From positions 3,637,819-3,701,818 of the forward strand of contig VZSR01003806.1 in NCBI GenBank assembly GCA_013398615.1: DNA of 64,000 bases, given 5' to 3'. This document shows, piece after piece, positions 33,201-46,936 of this stretch (within the stretch, counting starts at the first letter, position 1; each line of letters starts with the position of its first letter). The translations under genes and the position numbers were made by a program. This DNA comes from Brachypodius melanocephalos (Eukaryota > Chordata > Aves > Passeriformes > Pycnonotidae). The notes beneath the pieces were generated by a model. That model had not been told where the DNA came from. It did no database searches and saw only the letters and a list, made by a program, of their open reading frames with translations.

Positions 33201-35350
33201 TACCCTTTGCTATTTTCATAGTCAGAATTAGCTGCACTTATTGTAGTAGGAAAAAAATGAGAATAAGAGAACTGGCAGTAAAATGTTTTCCTCTCCACAA
33301 AATTATTTCCAGATATTTCCAATTTTTTTTTCTGAGATTTAAAGAGAAATCATAGCAAATTTATAAATCAAACAGAAGAAATGCAAATTAAAAAGAATTT
33401 AAAACAAAATTGCTCTCCTGTTTTTCAAAGGTTTCCATGAGGCCAAGTCCTGAACTTGTATTAATGTCTCAGTCTGTCAGTGCAGACCTTTGAAGGCTCT
33501 TTAGGGGAGGAAAAAAATTACAAGGTGTCTTGACTAGGAAAAATGTTTCTGGTTTCCTTTTCTTGGTAATTTAACAGAGAAAGTTTGATAAAAGGATACT
33601 ATAAATGTAGGCCCATGAGTGGAACGAAGAGACAAATCACTTTTTTGAGACTTTTTATGTCTGCAGCTGTGGCTCCCAGGAACATGAGAGCCTTGTTAAC
33701 ATGTAGCACAAGCTAACAATTACAGCCTCACCTGTGCTGGCTGTGAGGGAGAAACAGCAGACCTGGAGCCAGAACAGGACGGAGACAAAAGGAAGAGCTG
33801 AACCCAGTGACATGCACAGCAGTAACTTTCATCACTCTCAGGTATGAAGATCACAAAAATACTGGATTCTGTTGATGCCGGGGCTCCCCCATCCCTATTA
33901 GTATGTTAGTAGAAGCCAGGAGACTTTTATTTTAAAGTAATGTCTGAATATTCAACTGAACAAAAACTTCAAGGCCTAATGCTCTGTGAGTCTTTCAGAC
34001 TAGCAGAGTTACTGATGCATACAGAAGCTAAAGAAATCTCAAAAAAAAAAAAAATAAATTGCCCGGGAACTGAAGCAGAGATAGTTATGAAAACTGATGA
34101 GCAGCAATTTTCTCTAAGAGAATCTTTAATTGCTTTGTTGAGCAACTCTGCAATACAGTAACGTCTAACATGTGTTGGCTTGCACAATTAAGACTTTTAA
34201 ACTTGTGCTTCTAGTACCTGGGAAAGCTGACTGAGTTTCAGCAAATGTTTTCTAATTCGATTATACATGACAATATTAACAGCCCAGATGTTTATTCGAT
34301 ATATTTAAATTTGTTTATACTTACTTGGGACATGACCAGGATGCAGTGGAAACATGGCAAGTTTAATTAATTTCAAACTTTCAGCTTATTTCCTCTGTTG
34401 ACACTCAGCCTGATGTTAGGAGTAATGTACTGTGTTGTTTTTGGAACCCAGTAATAGTTAAAAGTATCTGATACTTATTTTCTTCTATTTTTTTCCTTGC
34501 TATTTTCAGATATAAACAGGCAGTCGTTCAGAGGCATGGGTTCAAATCCAGCCATATAGTTAAATCATTTGCAATATGTCAAGATTTGCCCCACATTCTC
34601 TTCTGGAATACTTTATTTGGATGTTTGGAGTCAATCCGATCCTTGTTTCATATTAGCCTCATTAATAGGCATGTAATTGTAAGATAATTAAGCAATAACT
34701 CTTCTATCTCAGAGCAAGTTGTAAGCATGCATTCCACTTCTATGGTTTTAAATTATCCTATAAGAAACCCTGTAGTTATCACCCTCACTTTATTAGAGTA
34801 TTTTGTTTTCCTTTTACATGGAATAATGATGGTGACAACTTTTTTATGGTCAATTAATTATCTAGTACTGTTTTCACAAAAATGTTTTCTCCTACTCAAC
34901 TAACTCTATAGATGGTCAGATTGTATTAATAAAATTAATTATTTGCAATTTTGCCCATTATTTTGTGAATAATTTATCTGGAAATAATTGGTCCAGATTC
35001 TCAGATGCTTTTAATCAGAAGAGCTCTACTGGAACCCAGAGAATTTTACTAATTAAAACCAGCTGAAAATTTGATCCATCTGCTGCCATGGTGGCCTTAA
35101 TGTTGAACATAGGTTTAACATGGTATTAATTTGTATAAGCTAAAATTGCTTTACTTTTATTTCTTATTAAATTTCTTAGCATGAGAACTCTCAAAACCAT
35201 AATGGTATCTTAAAAATATAGCATACATTTGAGATCAATTACTTGGCTAAATCTTGAGAATCTTTTCAGTAAGGCATCAGTTGCTCAAGGAAACATTCAC
35301 CTCAAAGAAAACCACAGACAGACCATGTTTTAGGAGCACCATAAGGACAA
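30263..35350. other. Non-coding stretch, nothing identified
   Basis: Five kilobases of AT-rich sequence with no long frames and no repeat I can name. A perfect B-box-like word (GGTTCAAATCC) lies at 34539-34549 without a partner A-box. A moderately GC-rich patch at about 33.66-33.86 kb is unclassified. Confidence 0.5.
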
Positions 35351-35393
35351 TTCCTTTATTATATTGATCATAAAATCTCATTGGCACTCAATG

Positions 35394-35592
35394 TCAATGA
35401 TAAGTACCATACTTGCAGTTCTTCCTCTCCTTTTTGTAGCTACTGTTGCAAGATTCATAATCAAAATAATTTTGTCGTGGCCTTCCCACGGCACCACAGT
35501 GAGGAACATCACAGTTGAGAATGTCTTTGTCCCAAATGTCTTTTTTCTACCAGTAACAAATGGTGTCACTGAGCAGCTGCTCCTGTGGATAG
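35394..35592 (-). other. Exon-like segment, unconfirmed
   Basis: On the minus strand, 'acctactatccacag' at about 35593 is a good splice-acceptor context. The sequence after it stays open in one frame for about 60 codons to a stop at 35378. A second frame is open for 51 codons (35397-35549) to a stop at 35394. Its product is cysteine- and tyrosine-containing and includes 'CDVPHC'. AATAAA follows about 35-40 bases after that stop, then a GT-rich stretch, as in a real polyadenylation site. No family is recognised, and it could be a terminal exon of a non-coding RNA, a decayed gene piece or chance. Confidence 0.25.
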
Positions 35593-35659
35593 TAGGTGTA
35601 TCAACATCTCAGCATGTGCATTATCTAATGAAGCAGGATGATAATTTTAGAATGTAGTT

Positions 35660-38600
35660 CAGAAAAGATCATAAAATCCAGATCATGAGCTTTCTGGGTA
35701 ATGCTCTAACTTGCAAGCAGACTAACCAAATAAAGGGCTGAATTGTAAAGATTTCTGTTATATTGTAAAAGCTTTTCAAACAAAAAATGGAATAATAAAT
35801 AGAGAAGTGAAAGGATATTTTTGACCAAGACTTTAGAATGTTCTCCTTCATTAAATGGTAGTAGATGTTTTCTTCTGTCCCGTTTTCACAACAATGGTAA
35901 AACCAAAATAAACCATGGTATGAAGAACTTTTAACAGCATTTTTAAGATTACAATTTCACTTCAGCAGGAAGGACAATATTCCTGCAAGGAAATACTGAG
36001 ATTGGAAGTGTCAGAATTTATTTATAAATGCACTTTGCAGTGTTATTCAGGAAGCTGGAAACTATTTTGTGGGACTTCATGTGAGTGAATAAGGAGAGGA
36101 GAAGAGAATAGGGTTCCACTGAACTGGGCAGCAAAACCCATTTTTTTAAGAGGTAATTGGTAGCCAAAGTACCAAAGCTATCCAATTTCCACATTCTTTC
36201 CTGTAATAGGAGCTTAGCACAAAATACCAATATCATCCAAATATTTTGTTTAAGAGTGACCTGGCAAATATTGAATTTTTTTACATTGTTGACCAAAAGA
36301 TAGCAAAATGTCTGGAGGAAAAAGTAATTTAAAATCCTGAAAAAGATGATAACGATTTTTTTTTTTTGAAAGATTATTTGCGCTCTTCCAATTGTTCACA
36401 TTGTTATGGTAAGTCACTGAATTTTGTGCCCTGATATTGAATGTGGTGTTAAAATTATGTATGTTTCTAATGTTGCCTAATGCCAATGTGGATTTTTTGT
36501 TATTATTTATTTTGAAATTAAATAAACTGATGTATGTATCATGTATGCTTCATATCCTGAATACCAATTTTCGATTATTTCAGATATTTTCACATATTCA
36601 GCTCTACACCACTTCTGAATTTTAATTGCTTTTTTAGCACATATGTGGAGTTCTTCCTTTATAATGAGACATAATAGCTAAAGGATTTAGTGATTACCAA
36701 TGGCACAGTTGAAATTACTTAAGTGAATTATTTATTGTTGAAATGTATTGATATATTTGATATTGAACATAGCTCCTGCTTCATATTGAATGACAAGTAG
36801 AAGGAACTGAATAAACATTTTGGTTCAAAAGTTTTCCTTCTTTTTTCTTCAAGGAAGGGGGGTATTTCCTTTCTCTACTATGTTAGCATCCTTAAGGACA
36901 ACCTTCTTGTAGTAAAAGAAGAGTCTATCCTGATACTTAGGAACATGATTTTATGTGTCAGGACGTTAGCTTAGGTAAACAGGAAGCTATCAGCCTAGAG
37001 CTCTATAAAATAGTTTTATTCAGCTGAGAAGCTGATCCTGGAAAATCCAATTATGTTGCTATTTTTTTGTTTAGAACAAAATGAAGGCTTGCAATTTTTG
37101 TAACTATCTTTTGGGTTTTGTCTTTTCAATTTAAAATAATTTTGTCTAATAATATGAGGTTTTCTTGAAATATGTGGTCAGAGAACGAGAATAACTTGGT
37201 AGCGGAAAGAAGTGAAAGACCAAAAATTCTTCCCAGAAATCTTACTGAAATTACCTTTCATTTCACTGTGTTTCTGAGGATTTGGGATAGAAAATATTGT
37301 GCAAGATTTATTTGACACTGATCTTTCCTGCATCAGCTAACTGCACTTCAGTAGAATTTTGCCCACTTCAGTGCCACAGATCTCAAGTAATTTAATTTCA
37401 CTTTTAGTGAGTGAGAATTATCCCTATTATTCTATTTCTGAAATGTAAAAGTAAGTGAACTTTTCATCAAAAAACATGCTGCATAAATACCTGACATGGT
37501 AGTTTCAAGCTTTTCAATCCTGAAGTTTAATCCCAAAGTGATTTTAATTTTCCCGTTATAAATGTTGTAGGTATGGACTCCTGTACTATAGGAAACTTGC
37601 TTTCTCTTTTTCCCTTCTGTAACAGTACAAGAACAGTTGACCTCATCATTACCAACGTAGGATGTTGAAATTTACTGTTAGGAAGGGGTTGACTGAAATT
37701 TCATGTGGTCTAAACAGTTTAATTTTTTTTTAATTTTTATTTTATTTTATTTTTTAGCAATATAACCTTCATCTGAGCCATCTGTAATAAAGGACTGTTG
37801 CTATCTAATGAGATTTCTGGTATTAAATAGTAGAGACATTGTAGTCTGTTTTAAAACAACACTCACTGCAGAAAGTGCTGGTAGAGCTTCTAGAAGAATT
37901 AAGTTTACCAGAAGAATCTAAAACCTGCTTATTTGGCAAACAAATTACAGCCTATGCAAGACAAGAACAGTAGATTTACTCTTCAGAAACAGGTGATCAA
38001 TAATAAAAAATAGGGCAGAGGAAGTATCTGAGAAGGTGCAATAATGAGCTACTTTTCCAAATATTTTCATCGTGGGGGATTTACATTTGGCCTGTTTCTA
38101 ACTTTCTTGGTAGATCTTAACAAAATAACTGCTGACGATGCTCAAAGTCAAGGATTATAAAAGATTTAATTGATAAGAAATAACATGTTACCTATGTGTA
38201 TTTTCCATTGTGAAAGGTTTTGTCAAAATACAGTCATTCCTTTTTCTGTGCCTTCATGAAACTGATAGAACTTTTCTGCTGGTAGACTTGTAAATATGGG
38301 GAAAATACAGAAAATATCAAGAGGTATCAAAGGTTTTTCTGTAAATTACATGGTTAATAAATGAGCAAACAGATACATACCATGGTACTGGCAAAAATTA
38401 TTACTGAAAATTGTATTCATGCTCTTCACTTTATCAGTATATTCTCAGAACCTAGTTTTGAGATGTTCTTCTGAAGCTCTTTTGCATTCTGTCTTTCTTT
38501 GATCCATGACTTTGCTACTTTAAAGAATTACTCTGATTTTCCAGATCATTTAACATCTTTCTCTCTGAAAAACTCTTTCTTGGAAACTTTCTAAAGAAAT

Positions 38601-38878
38601 TCTAAAAAGCACAAGACTTTTAAAATAATGAAAGCATATAAGACCTATTAATTGTACTTTTGAGGAGGAGTGAAAAAATAAGCTCTTTTTTGTATTCTTA
38701 AGATTGAATTTCTTCAGAATATAGGAAAATATATATAAAAAACATGAAACAGTATATCTTATAAGGCACTTTATGTATAATATAAAAATTATTATGTCAG
38801 CCTCTACAGCTGTTAAGATCCAGTTATTAAAATTGCTGGAGATGTCTCTGCCTGAATTAAGGTGCAAACACCACCAAA
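35660..38878. other. Non-coding stretch, nothing identified
   Basis: AT-rich sequence with scattered T runs and a short (TTTTA)n at 37723-37757. No credible exon is seen. Confidence 0.5.
37723..37757. repeat. T-rich (TTTTA)n tract
   Basis: A short low-complexity run of T with A at roughly every fifth base. Confidence 0.85.
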
Positions 38879-39831
38879 TGTTGAAGTGAATAGCGTGGAT
38901 TTCATTGAACAGTAATTGTGAGGGAGACAGGGAAGGAGAGAGAAGGAAACAGAAAAAGGTGGCGAGGAGGCCTTTTGAGGGGGGGTGCCTTTTGGCAAGG
39001 GGGCCTTGGAGAGAGAGTGACAGAAAAACTGATTAAGTAGAAAATATCACCACCCTCTGGATCCCAACAGTGTCCTGTTGATCCTCTTCTGGTCTTCTTG
39101 GTTGTGATGGTCCCACAAAACAGGGTTCAGTGGTTTAATACACGTTCAGGCTAGTTGGGAACACCCAGGTGCCTCCTCTGGCAGGGATGTTTTACACCCA
39201 GATGCCTCCTCTGTCTCTTGCCATAGGCTCGGGGTTGGTTGCATCTCTTTGCATCACGTGCAGTCCTCTGGTGCAAGGCCTCAGGAATGGGTCTGGGGCT
39301 GCCTTGGGGGTCTTTGATGGTTTATGGTCCTCAGCTGCCTCTCATGTGAATGTTCTCTGTGTGTGTGTGTCGCCTTCCCAGGGTGGGGGGATTTTACAAC
39401 CGGTAAGAAAAGCCAGCAAGGGAGGATGGGTGTTCACCACACCCCCAAAAACTCTCCTCCTCTCCCCTTGGTTTGAGGGGAATGTTTGCAAACCCGGCCT
39501 CAGCAAATGAGTCTGTGGGCTGTGGCCTCCTCCACCCCAAACCTGGCCAGAGCTGATTCTCAGGACAGCTGCTAAGTTTGGCTTTCCTTGTGGATACATT
39601 CTTCTCCCTCAGCCTTGTTTACTTTTCCCTAGTCTGAGATAACTGGACAATAAAGTCACAGTTAGGTGGCATAACTCACAGTCCAGTTCCAGTCAGCAGG
39701 CATATTCAGAGAAGAGTGGGCTTCAGTGGTCACAGCTCCTTTATACAGTTTTGCCATAATGGGCAGAAGTCCTTCTTAACAATTCTTAAGCCAGTAATTT
39801 TCAGTCTCTTATAATGGCCAAGCAGTCAACA
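38879..39831 (-). mobile_element. Probable LTR, minus strand, with primer-binding-like site
   Basis: The block runs from TGTTGAAG (plus 38879) to GTCAACA (plus 39831). Its ends are a perfect TGTTGA/TCAACA inverted repeat. In minus-strand sense the end ...TCAACA is followed by TT and then TGGTGG (complement at 38871-38876). That is the spacing of a retroviral primer-binding site, and the hexamer matches the start of a tRNA-Ile type site, although the rest does not. A TATA-like box lies in minus sense at about 39750-39757 and ATTAAA at about 39131-39136. The interior is clearly richer in G and C than its flanks. The distance from TATA to ATTAAA is unusually long, so orientation and class are uncertain. 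Confidence 0.45.
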
Positions 39832-40580
39832 GCAGTGATGCAATATTATAGATGTGTGCTGCTGTGGTTTTGGCTAAGATATACAAGTGTCAAAGGAGGT
39901 AACAGAGAAAAAGTGTTTGTAAACATCTTATTAAAGATGATGTCTAAATGATTGCCACATTTACACTTCATCTTGATCCTAAGAACGAGTTTCCCTATCA
40001 GCTACAGAAACCAGTACAATTCTAAAAGACAGTCACTAATCTTAGACTGACTTTTGACTTTGATTTTATATCCATAACACAAATGCACATGCATTCCATG
40101 CTGGAATATAGACCAACAAATATGGTAATAATTCCATTGAGCATTTTTGTACACTTGCTCAGAGCATTTAACCTAAGCTCAAAAAGATCATGCTGAACAT
40201 GTATTTTCTTGGGTCAAATATTATATTTGTGCATAACTTCAGACCACTTCCTTTTTAGAAATAAAAATGTTTCTGTGTCTGCCTAGTCAGGAGAGCTGTT
40301 GATATTGAATGTAATGATATCGTAGAGGTGGAATGAACTCCTGATTTTCAAGTAATAGAGTCAATACTAGAATTTTTTTTATTCTGTTTCAGTGGGACCA
40401 GACTTTTTCCCAGGATCTGTCTCCTATTTGTTGTGTAATCTTTATTGAATCAACAATACTTTACTTTGTTCACATTTAAATTGTTTACTGTATTCGTACC
40501 TCTTTCACATGGGTGATACACATAGAGTTAAATTTGGACTTCCTTTAGAGGAAGCTGCTACCTTTAAAATACCTCTCTTA
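39832..40580. other. Non-coding spacer, nothing identified
   Basis: AT-rich sequence between the LTR-like block and a CR1 tail. Nothing is recognised. Confidence 0.5.
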
Positions 40581-40700
40581 GACTCACAGACTCATGGAGC
40601 ATGTCAAGTTGGAAGGGACCCATAGGGATCATCAAGTCCAACCCCTTGCTTCACATAGGACTACCTAAAACTAAACTCCAAGCAGGACTGAGGAGTCATC
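40581..40700 (-). mobile_element. CR1 LINE 3' end, minus strand
   Basis: 'gactcacagactcatggagc', then 'aagttggaagggacccatag' and 'ggatcatcaagtccaacccc' are the complement of the CR1 3' tail. Only about 120 bp remain. Confidence 0.85.
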
Positions 40701-43700
40701 TGGTAGATTCTGTGTCTGGTTAAACATAATACTGACAGGTTTCTGTCAATTTGTGTCTAGTAATTTCTTGTGATGCAATTTCACCTGAAGCACATAAACT
40801 CCTTGGGCCCATGACTGAATGCCTCCATTAATCATGGTATCTGCATTAGTCAGACACTTAGGTCACCCTTGCTAACAGCTAAATGTCAGCAGAGAAAATT
40901 CCATGGGCCTAATGGAACTTGCATTTAGAACAGTAATATCTAAAAAAACCCTTCAATTCCCAATGTTATGGATTTTCTCTGTCAGTAAAAAACCGCATCC
41001 TTTAATACTTAAACACAGTAATATTTAATCTTCTTTTAGCTAAACGGAAATGTATTGTGTTTTGTGAATATGTATTAGCTGCGGTTAAAAAATATTGCAT
41101 ATTATCTGTGTTTTAAAGCTAAGCCAAATGTTGTACAAGTATAGAAAGGAGAATCATGGAGAAACAGTTCTAGTGGATCAGAGGAAATATGCTTGGATAT
41201 CTCCAAGCCTAGGACATATCCATAAAATATGCAGTGCCTGAACTCCTGTATCAATTATATCAGTCAAAATTTGATTTGCTGTTCATTCAAGATGTATTTC
41301 GGTAATATACCAGTTTAAAGAAAATACAGTAACTGATCATTTTTTATGCTAAGAAAACCACTTTTATTTGTGCCAGGAATAACTGCATATTTTGAGCAAG
41401 GAAAAAAAAAAGGAATGGTTTTTCTGTGTAAATAATAGATAAAGAACAACAAAAAAAGCATAATCCAGCTATCTTCTCTGCAGGGAAAAATAAACCCATA
41501 TAAGCCAAATTTGTGTAGAAAGACCCATTAGGCAGGAAGTTAGTAAGCCAGAGTCTGTCATATGGCTCTGAAGGGAATAAGTTAATGTTGGGAGTTTGGT
41601 GCCTTAAATAAGAAATTGCGGAAGGAAGAATTTTCATCATTTCATTATTTCTCATTAGCAATTTACTCTAAAAACACTTTGGACAAGCATTTTACAATAC
41701 TAGTATATAAGCTAGAAGAACACTGATTGTTATAATAAAGTTATTACTATCAAGAGGCTACCCTATGACTCCTAGCACTTCCACTCCAGAGTGCTCCATG
41801 TCCCCAGGGGATGGTGTCATTGCAGAGGTGTGTCACTTTAATAAACACCAGGAAAAAAAGTCTTGCGTGTCATCTGAATGAAAGATGAATTCTCAGTTTG
41901 GTTATGTACAAGGAGATTTGTAAGCCTCATAAGACCGTAGCCTTATACTTTCTGAGTACATGTATGGTAATTTACCATTTCTGTACCTTTCAGCACAGTG
42001 GTCCATGCTGCTGCATTTTTAGGCACAAATCTCTATTTTGAATGCCTGAAGGAGTTAAGATGCATGTCCTTCCTGAATAGCAAAATGTGAAAGTAGTGGA
42101 ATGCTCTGGGTATCCTGACACACGGTGTATGGAAAGTCTACCTCCAAAAACTTAAAAAAGTGAGTCAGGTTTATTTGTCATATAACATCCAGCTGTAAAC
42201 TTAGCACTGCTAAATGCAGCACTAAATTGTGTCCGTAATAGTTACATATACATGTGGCTTACAAGCACACGCAGTTCCTAATCTTTTCCACTGGAGACAT
42301 TGTCAACCTTTCCACTTAGGTTAATCCTGGCTGACTGAGACCATATATACATGTACACTCATTCACAAGATGTGTTTAACTAGTGTATGTATGATACTTA
42401 TGGCTGGTCTCTGTATTTTCTAATTATCCTTGTCTTTGCCTTTATCTCCTTTCAATCAGGAAATGGAACTTGAAATAACTCTTAAATGCAGCAAGGTAAA
42501 GTGGGAATGGGATCAGGGATCATAAGTGAGAAAAAATCAGAACAGGAAAAGCAGCATATAGCAAAAGCCCTTTATCTTCTAATTTAGGACAAGTTTCTCT
42601 ACCCAGTAGAAGTCAGATTCCCTTAGATATTTTGAAAATCCCACTTTATCTGTCTCTACAAGGCTGCTCTCAAAGATAGATATGATGTACTGCTGATTGC
42701 TTACGAAGACCTATCAACTCCACAAGGAACATGGCTGATAGAAAGCTTTTGTGAAAATTACCCAGCTCAGATTTCCTGGAAATACAGTCACAATAGTACA
42801 TAAAAGTGTAAAGGACTTACGGGTGTGATGCAACTCTCATCAAAATTACACAGTGACGGATCACTCCATAGAAATACAGTGGCAATATTCTTGAGAGAGA
42901 TTCAGTGATGCATGTATTACAAATCAGTCCTGCAAGGATGACTGTGCATATCAGACTTCTGCAACATAAAGGTCAAAAATCGCAAAATGGTCTTTGATAT
43001 TTGTCGTGGATTGTGCAACTATTTGATGGTTTTACTCACAGTTACTGCTCACGTGTTTCTTCAAAAAGAAACACAGGCTGTAGGAAGGAAGACAGGGGGG
43101 TTATTTTGTTCTGCCTGCTGCACACTGGGAACTGCCTGCAGGAAGGGAAACGTGTTCTCTCCAGATAGTAACAGGGCTGCTTCATGGGAGGGTCACTTCA
43201 GATTGCGAGGTGGGATGGGCAGAGGGAAAAGGGAGGAGTAGAAGCATCTCAGCACGTTAAATGTCCTCACAAAGGGCAGGAGTCTTCTCAACACGGGAGA
43301 TGGCAGGGGACAGCAAAAAGCAGAGGGGTGGATCACTGCTCTGGGGTTAGGACAACCCATGGGTTCCTGTAGGACTTGAAGTCTGAGAAAGGTTGAACTT
43401 CTGTTCTTCACAGACTATCACAAGTAGAGTTCAAGAAGAAAAATTCAACAGCCATGCATCTTCTCTTTCCAAACCAGTGTTAAACAGGACATAGCCTTAA
43501 CTCTTGGTGGTCAGTGTCACTTAGGGAAGGGGGCTTTTGCTCTCCCTTTGCAATTTGTCTGACTCTACCCTCTGGTCTGAAAGGAGCCTATACTCTTTTG
43601 TATGGGATTAGCACATTCCTTTCAGCCTTACTTTTAGACCTGGAGTCTTTTTTCCTCCATCTTCACAAACTGAGCTCTTCTGTGGATACATTTTTACAAC

Positions 43701-46700
43701 TACTACATGCTTACATTCTTGGTGTTTTTACACCATGTTAAACTAGTAATTGATAGTAATAATGCTTGTCTTTTCCCTGCTTCATTTTTACGGGTAGTTA
43801 TTGCCAAAAAAGTGTCAAAATGTAAGCATTTTCTGACTACCACATACATATATTTTATACCATATTCCTCATCTCAAACTTAGGAAACGTATTTCCACCT
43901 TTTGACTCTTTCTATCGTATCTCTGAAGGGGAACTGAGAAAACAAATGAATGAAAAATATTTTGTTGTAACTTTGATGCTTTTCCCTGAGCTCTTTCTCT
44001 CTCAATTCCACCTCAAAATTATATCTGGAAAGTGACAGCAACCAATCCAACACCACTGCCAAACAATGCAGGGGTATTAGTCTGTGCTCACTACATAGGA
44101 TCCAGAACATATTTTCCTTTAGGCAAAGAGCAAAGCAAAGCAAAGCAACTTGACAAAAGGATAACTCATCAGAGAAAAGAAACAGAAAAAGTAAAAAGAA
44201 CATAACAGGGACCAGAATCAAATAATTGGGACAGAGAGATTAGAGCTAAAAGTATATTAAAACCAAGAACACAAAAGGAAAAGATAGGCATATTTTTAGG
44301 GGGAAAACTATAATAATTTTATTGAATATATTCATTTGTAGTCATGCTTTGTAGGATAATAAAAATGCAAAACAAAATTGCAGTAAATAAACAAGAATGA
44401 TGACAGAAGACAGGAATGTTTGAAAAAGTCAAAACCTCAGTGACATCCAAGACTGTACCAGGTGTTTTCCCATATTGCATATATTTTTTGTCTGGAGTGA
44501 TTAGCATGCAAGGCAGTCTCAGAGAATTTCAGGTACCTGTGATAATTTTTTCCTTTGAGGCCATCAGGGAGTCTTTAATTTCTCTGTCTTCCAGTCTATG
44601 AAGCCTCTGGAATAGAAGTCCAATGTCTAGATGGGAAGACAGCGGTGCAAGCGCTTTACAAATCAGTATCGACCATATTCTTGAAACAGATAGATAGACA
44701 TCACACACCATTTCTTTGTACAGGCAATACATCAAAATTTCTCTCTGAAACTTCTAGCAATGTGGTACAGTCTTTAAATGTATCTCATATTTTTGTTGGC
44801 AGAAATTAGGTCCTACACTTCAGGTAAGGACATAACAGCATAGAGCTGGTTCTATGCAGAACCAGCTAAGAACTTGGACCTATTGTATAGAGCTACATAT
44901 GACTCAGCCTCAGTATTCAGTTCAGAAAACTGGAAACTTTTTGAAAGTGATAGATCAGCTCTCTGCTAGAGGAAGTTTGTCAGCAAATGGTCCTCTGTTA
45001 TGAGGACATTTTACAGAGACAATTTTGTTACACAAAAATAAACACACCATACTGAAAGGATATTCTCCTACTTTTCCTGTCTTGGTCAATGCAAGAATGT
45101 TCTTTTTCATCTTGCACTGTGAGAGGTGTTTTGATTGAAATCTGTGTGCTGGTAAACAGATATGGTTCTTGCCCCTGGTTTCACCAGGGTGAAATTCCAT
45201 TTGTTACGTGAAGAAATGCCCCTATACAGATGCAACTATTCTTTTATCAGCAGTAGTATAAATTGAAATTAGTTCTGTTTGGTGCACAGAAATTGAGACT
45301 AATGCTTACATAGTTAATTGTTCCTAAAGCCCCCACAAACATATCTCCTAGTGAAAGAAGTTTCAAGAAAAAAAGATATCGGCAAGCCAAAGTGAACCAA
45401 TCCCAGAAGGTCTTTGCAAAGAATTTCTTGTTGTTAATTTTCAGTGGAGCAATCACTTTATTGACTTCATTTTTAATAATATTATGTATAAAATAACATC
45501 AGGAGTGGGAACAGTTCCTTTAAGAAAAGAAGAATAGAGTCAGAGATTAATGTGAGTGACAGCTTGAGGGGTGCTGGCTTCTAGCTATGAACCATAGTGG
45601 TCACAATCCATGGGAGTCTTGTTAAAAACGAATCAAAACCCAACAGATTCCCATCCCATTATTTAAAAAGGACTCCTTAAATAGTTGAGTTTAACACATC
45701 TGAAATCTCCATTAATGTTGTTTGTTCCACAGGAATGCAACTGAATAAGCCATGCAGTGATGAAGATTGAGATTTTGTTGCCTGAGATGAGACCAGGTTG
45801 CAGAAGCACTGGCTGTGTCCTTGCTCATCCCAAGGTGTGATCAAGCAACTGTAAACTATAGAAATTCCCTTTACTGTTTGCTGTGGCAAGAATAGTCTGT
45901 TTCCACAAAGGTTAAAAAATGCCCAAGTTTCTCTGTCTGGATCACCATAGACAGAATCGATTCTCACAAGCTACACATCTTGTAGAGAGTTATATGGGAA
46001 GGAAGTGCGAGCCTTGCTAACAAGAAGAATTTTGTAATCTTTCAGACTACAAGAGGTAGGATGATCACAAGTGACAGAAAAACACTACAGAATAAAGATT
46101 ATGGAAACTGAATTGATAAAACCTACTGAAAATAGAAGCCCTAGACAAAAACCCTCAGAAAATTTCAAACCTGAAAGCCCTTGTTTAGAAGATCACAGAA
46201 TCACAGGTGGTTTTACAATTCTCCACAAGAAGGCAAGAGAAATTTTGTTAGGCTGCGATATCTAAAAGGAAGCAGAGACAACTGGTGTTACTGAAAGCCA
46301 GAAATATACATGTGATTCCATGTGACTAGTCCAAGGTTGAAACACCTAAACCGAGTAGAGACGTGATCACTTATTGTGTAAATTTAAAAGAATCCTAAGT
46401 TTTTGCTACTTAGAACATAAAGCTATCTATACCCATCTAAAAAACATAGCTCAAGAAACCAAAAGAACTGAACCAGATTTCTAGTACATGCAATGGGTTC
46501 CCTGAAAAGGTTAGGTTCCCATCACAGCATGCAGAATCCATATTTAGGTCCAAAGTATCAGTCTCAATTTTTTCTTTTATACTTTTCCACCTTTTTTTTT
46601 TCTTCCCTCATATGCCCCATGAGAGTATTAGAGCTGACCTAAACATATTCTTTAAAAAATTAAGTTTATAAAAAATCGTATTTTAGAGAAAAGAAAAAGT

Positions 46701-46936
46701 TGCTTGTGGCATAGAAATGGAGCAATAGTAAATAGAATAAAATAAATAAAACCAGGAAAAATGAAAATGCTTAAGGCCATTCTGAGTAAACAAGAGGCAA
46801 TCTGTTTATGAAGAGAAAGAAACAAGATATTACCACCATGAAGTAAAATAAATTGCCCAAGCAAAATCACTCCTTGGATGAATGAAAAAAGGGAAGCAAT
46901 TTGATAACTATAAATTGAAATGATCTGCTCTTGAAG
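40701..46936. other. Non-coding stretch, largely unremarkable
   Basis: Six kilobases of AT-rich sequence. A GC-richer patch at about 43020-43420 carries 60-85-codon frames on both strands, none recognisable. A 10-bp-arm stem-loop at 44844-44867 is listed separately. A 25-bp CR1-like word occurs near 46190-46215 ('gatcacagaatcacaggtgg') but is too short to call. Confidence 0.5.
44844..44867. repeat. Perfect stem-loop, 10-bp arms, 4-base loop
   Basis: AGCTGGTTCT is followed by ATGC and then its exact complement AGAACCAGCT. No T run follows on either strand and no RNA family is recognised. Confidence 0.85.

Noticed and set aside
34539..34549. Perfect polymerase III B-box word GGTTCAAATCC
   Set aside because: No A-box lies 30-60 bases upstream and the T-arm stem does not pair, so it is neither a tRNA nor a recognisable SINE.
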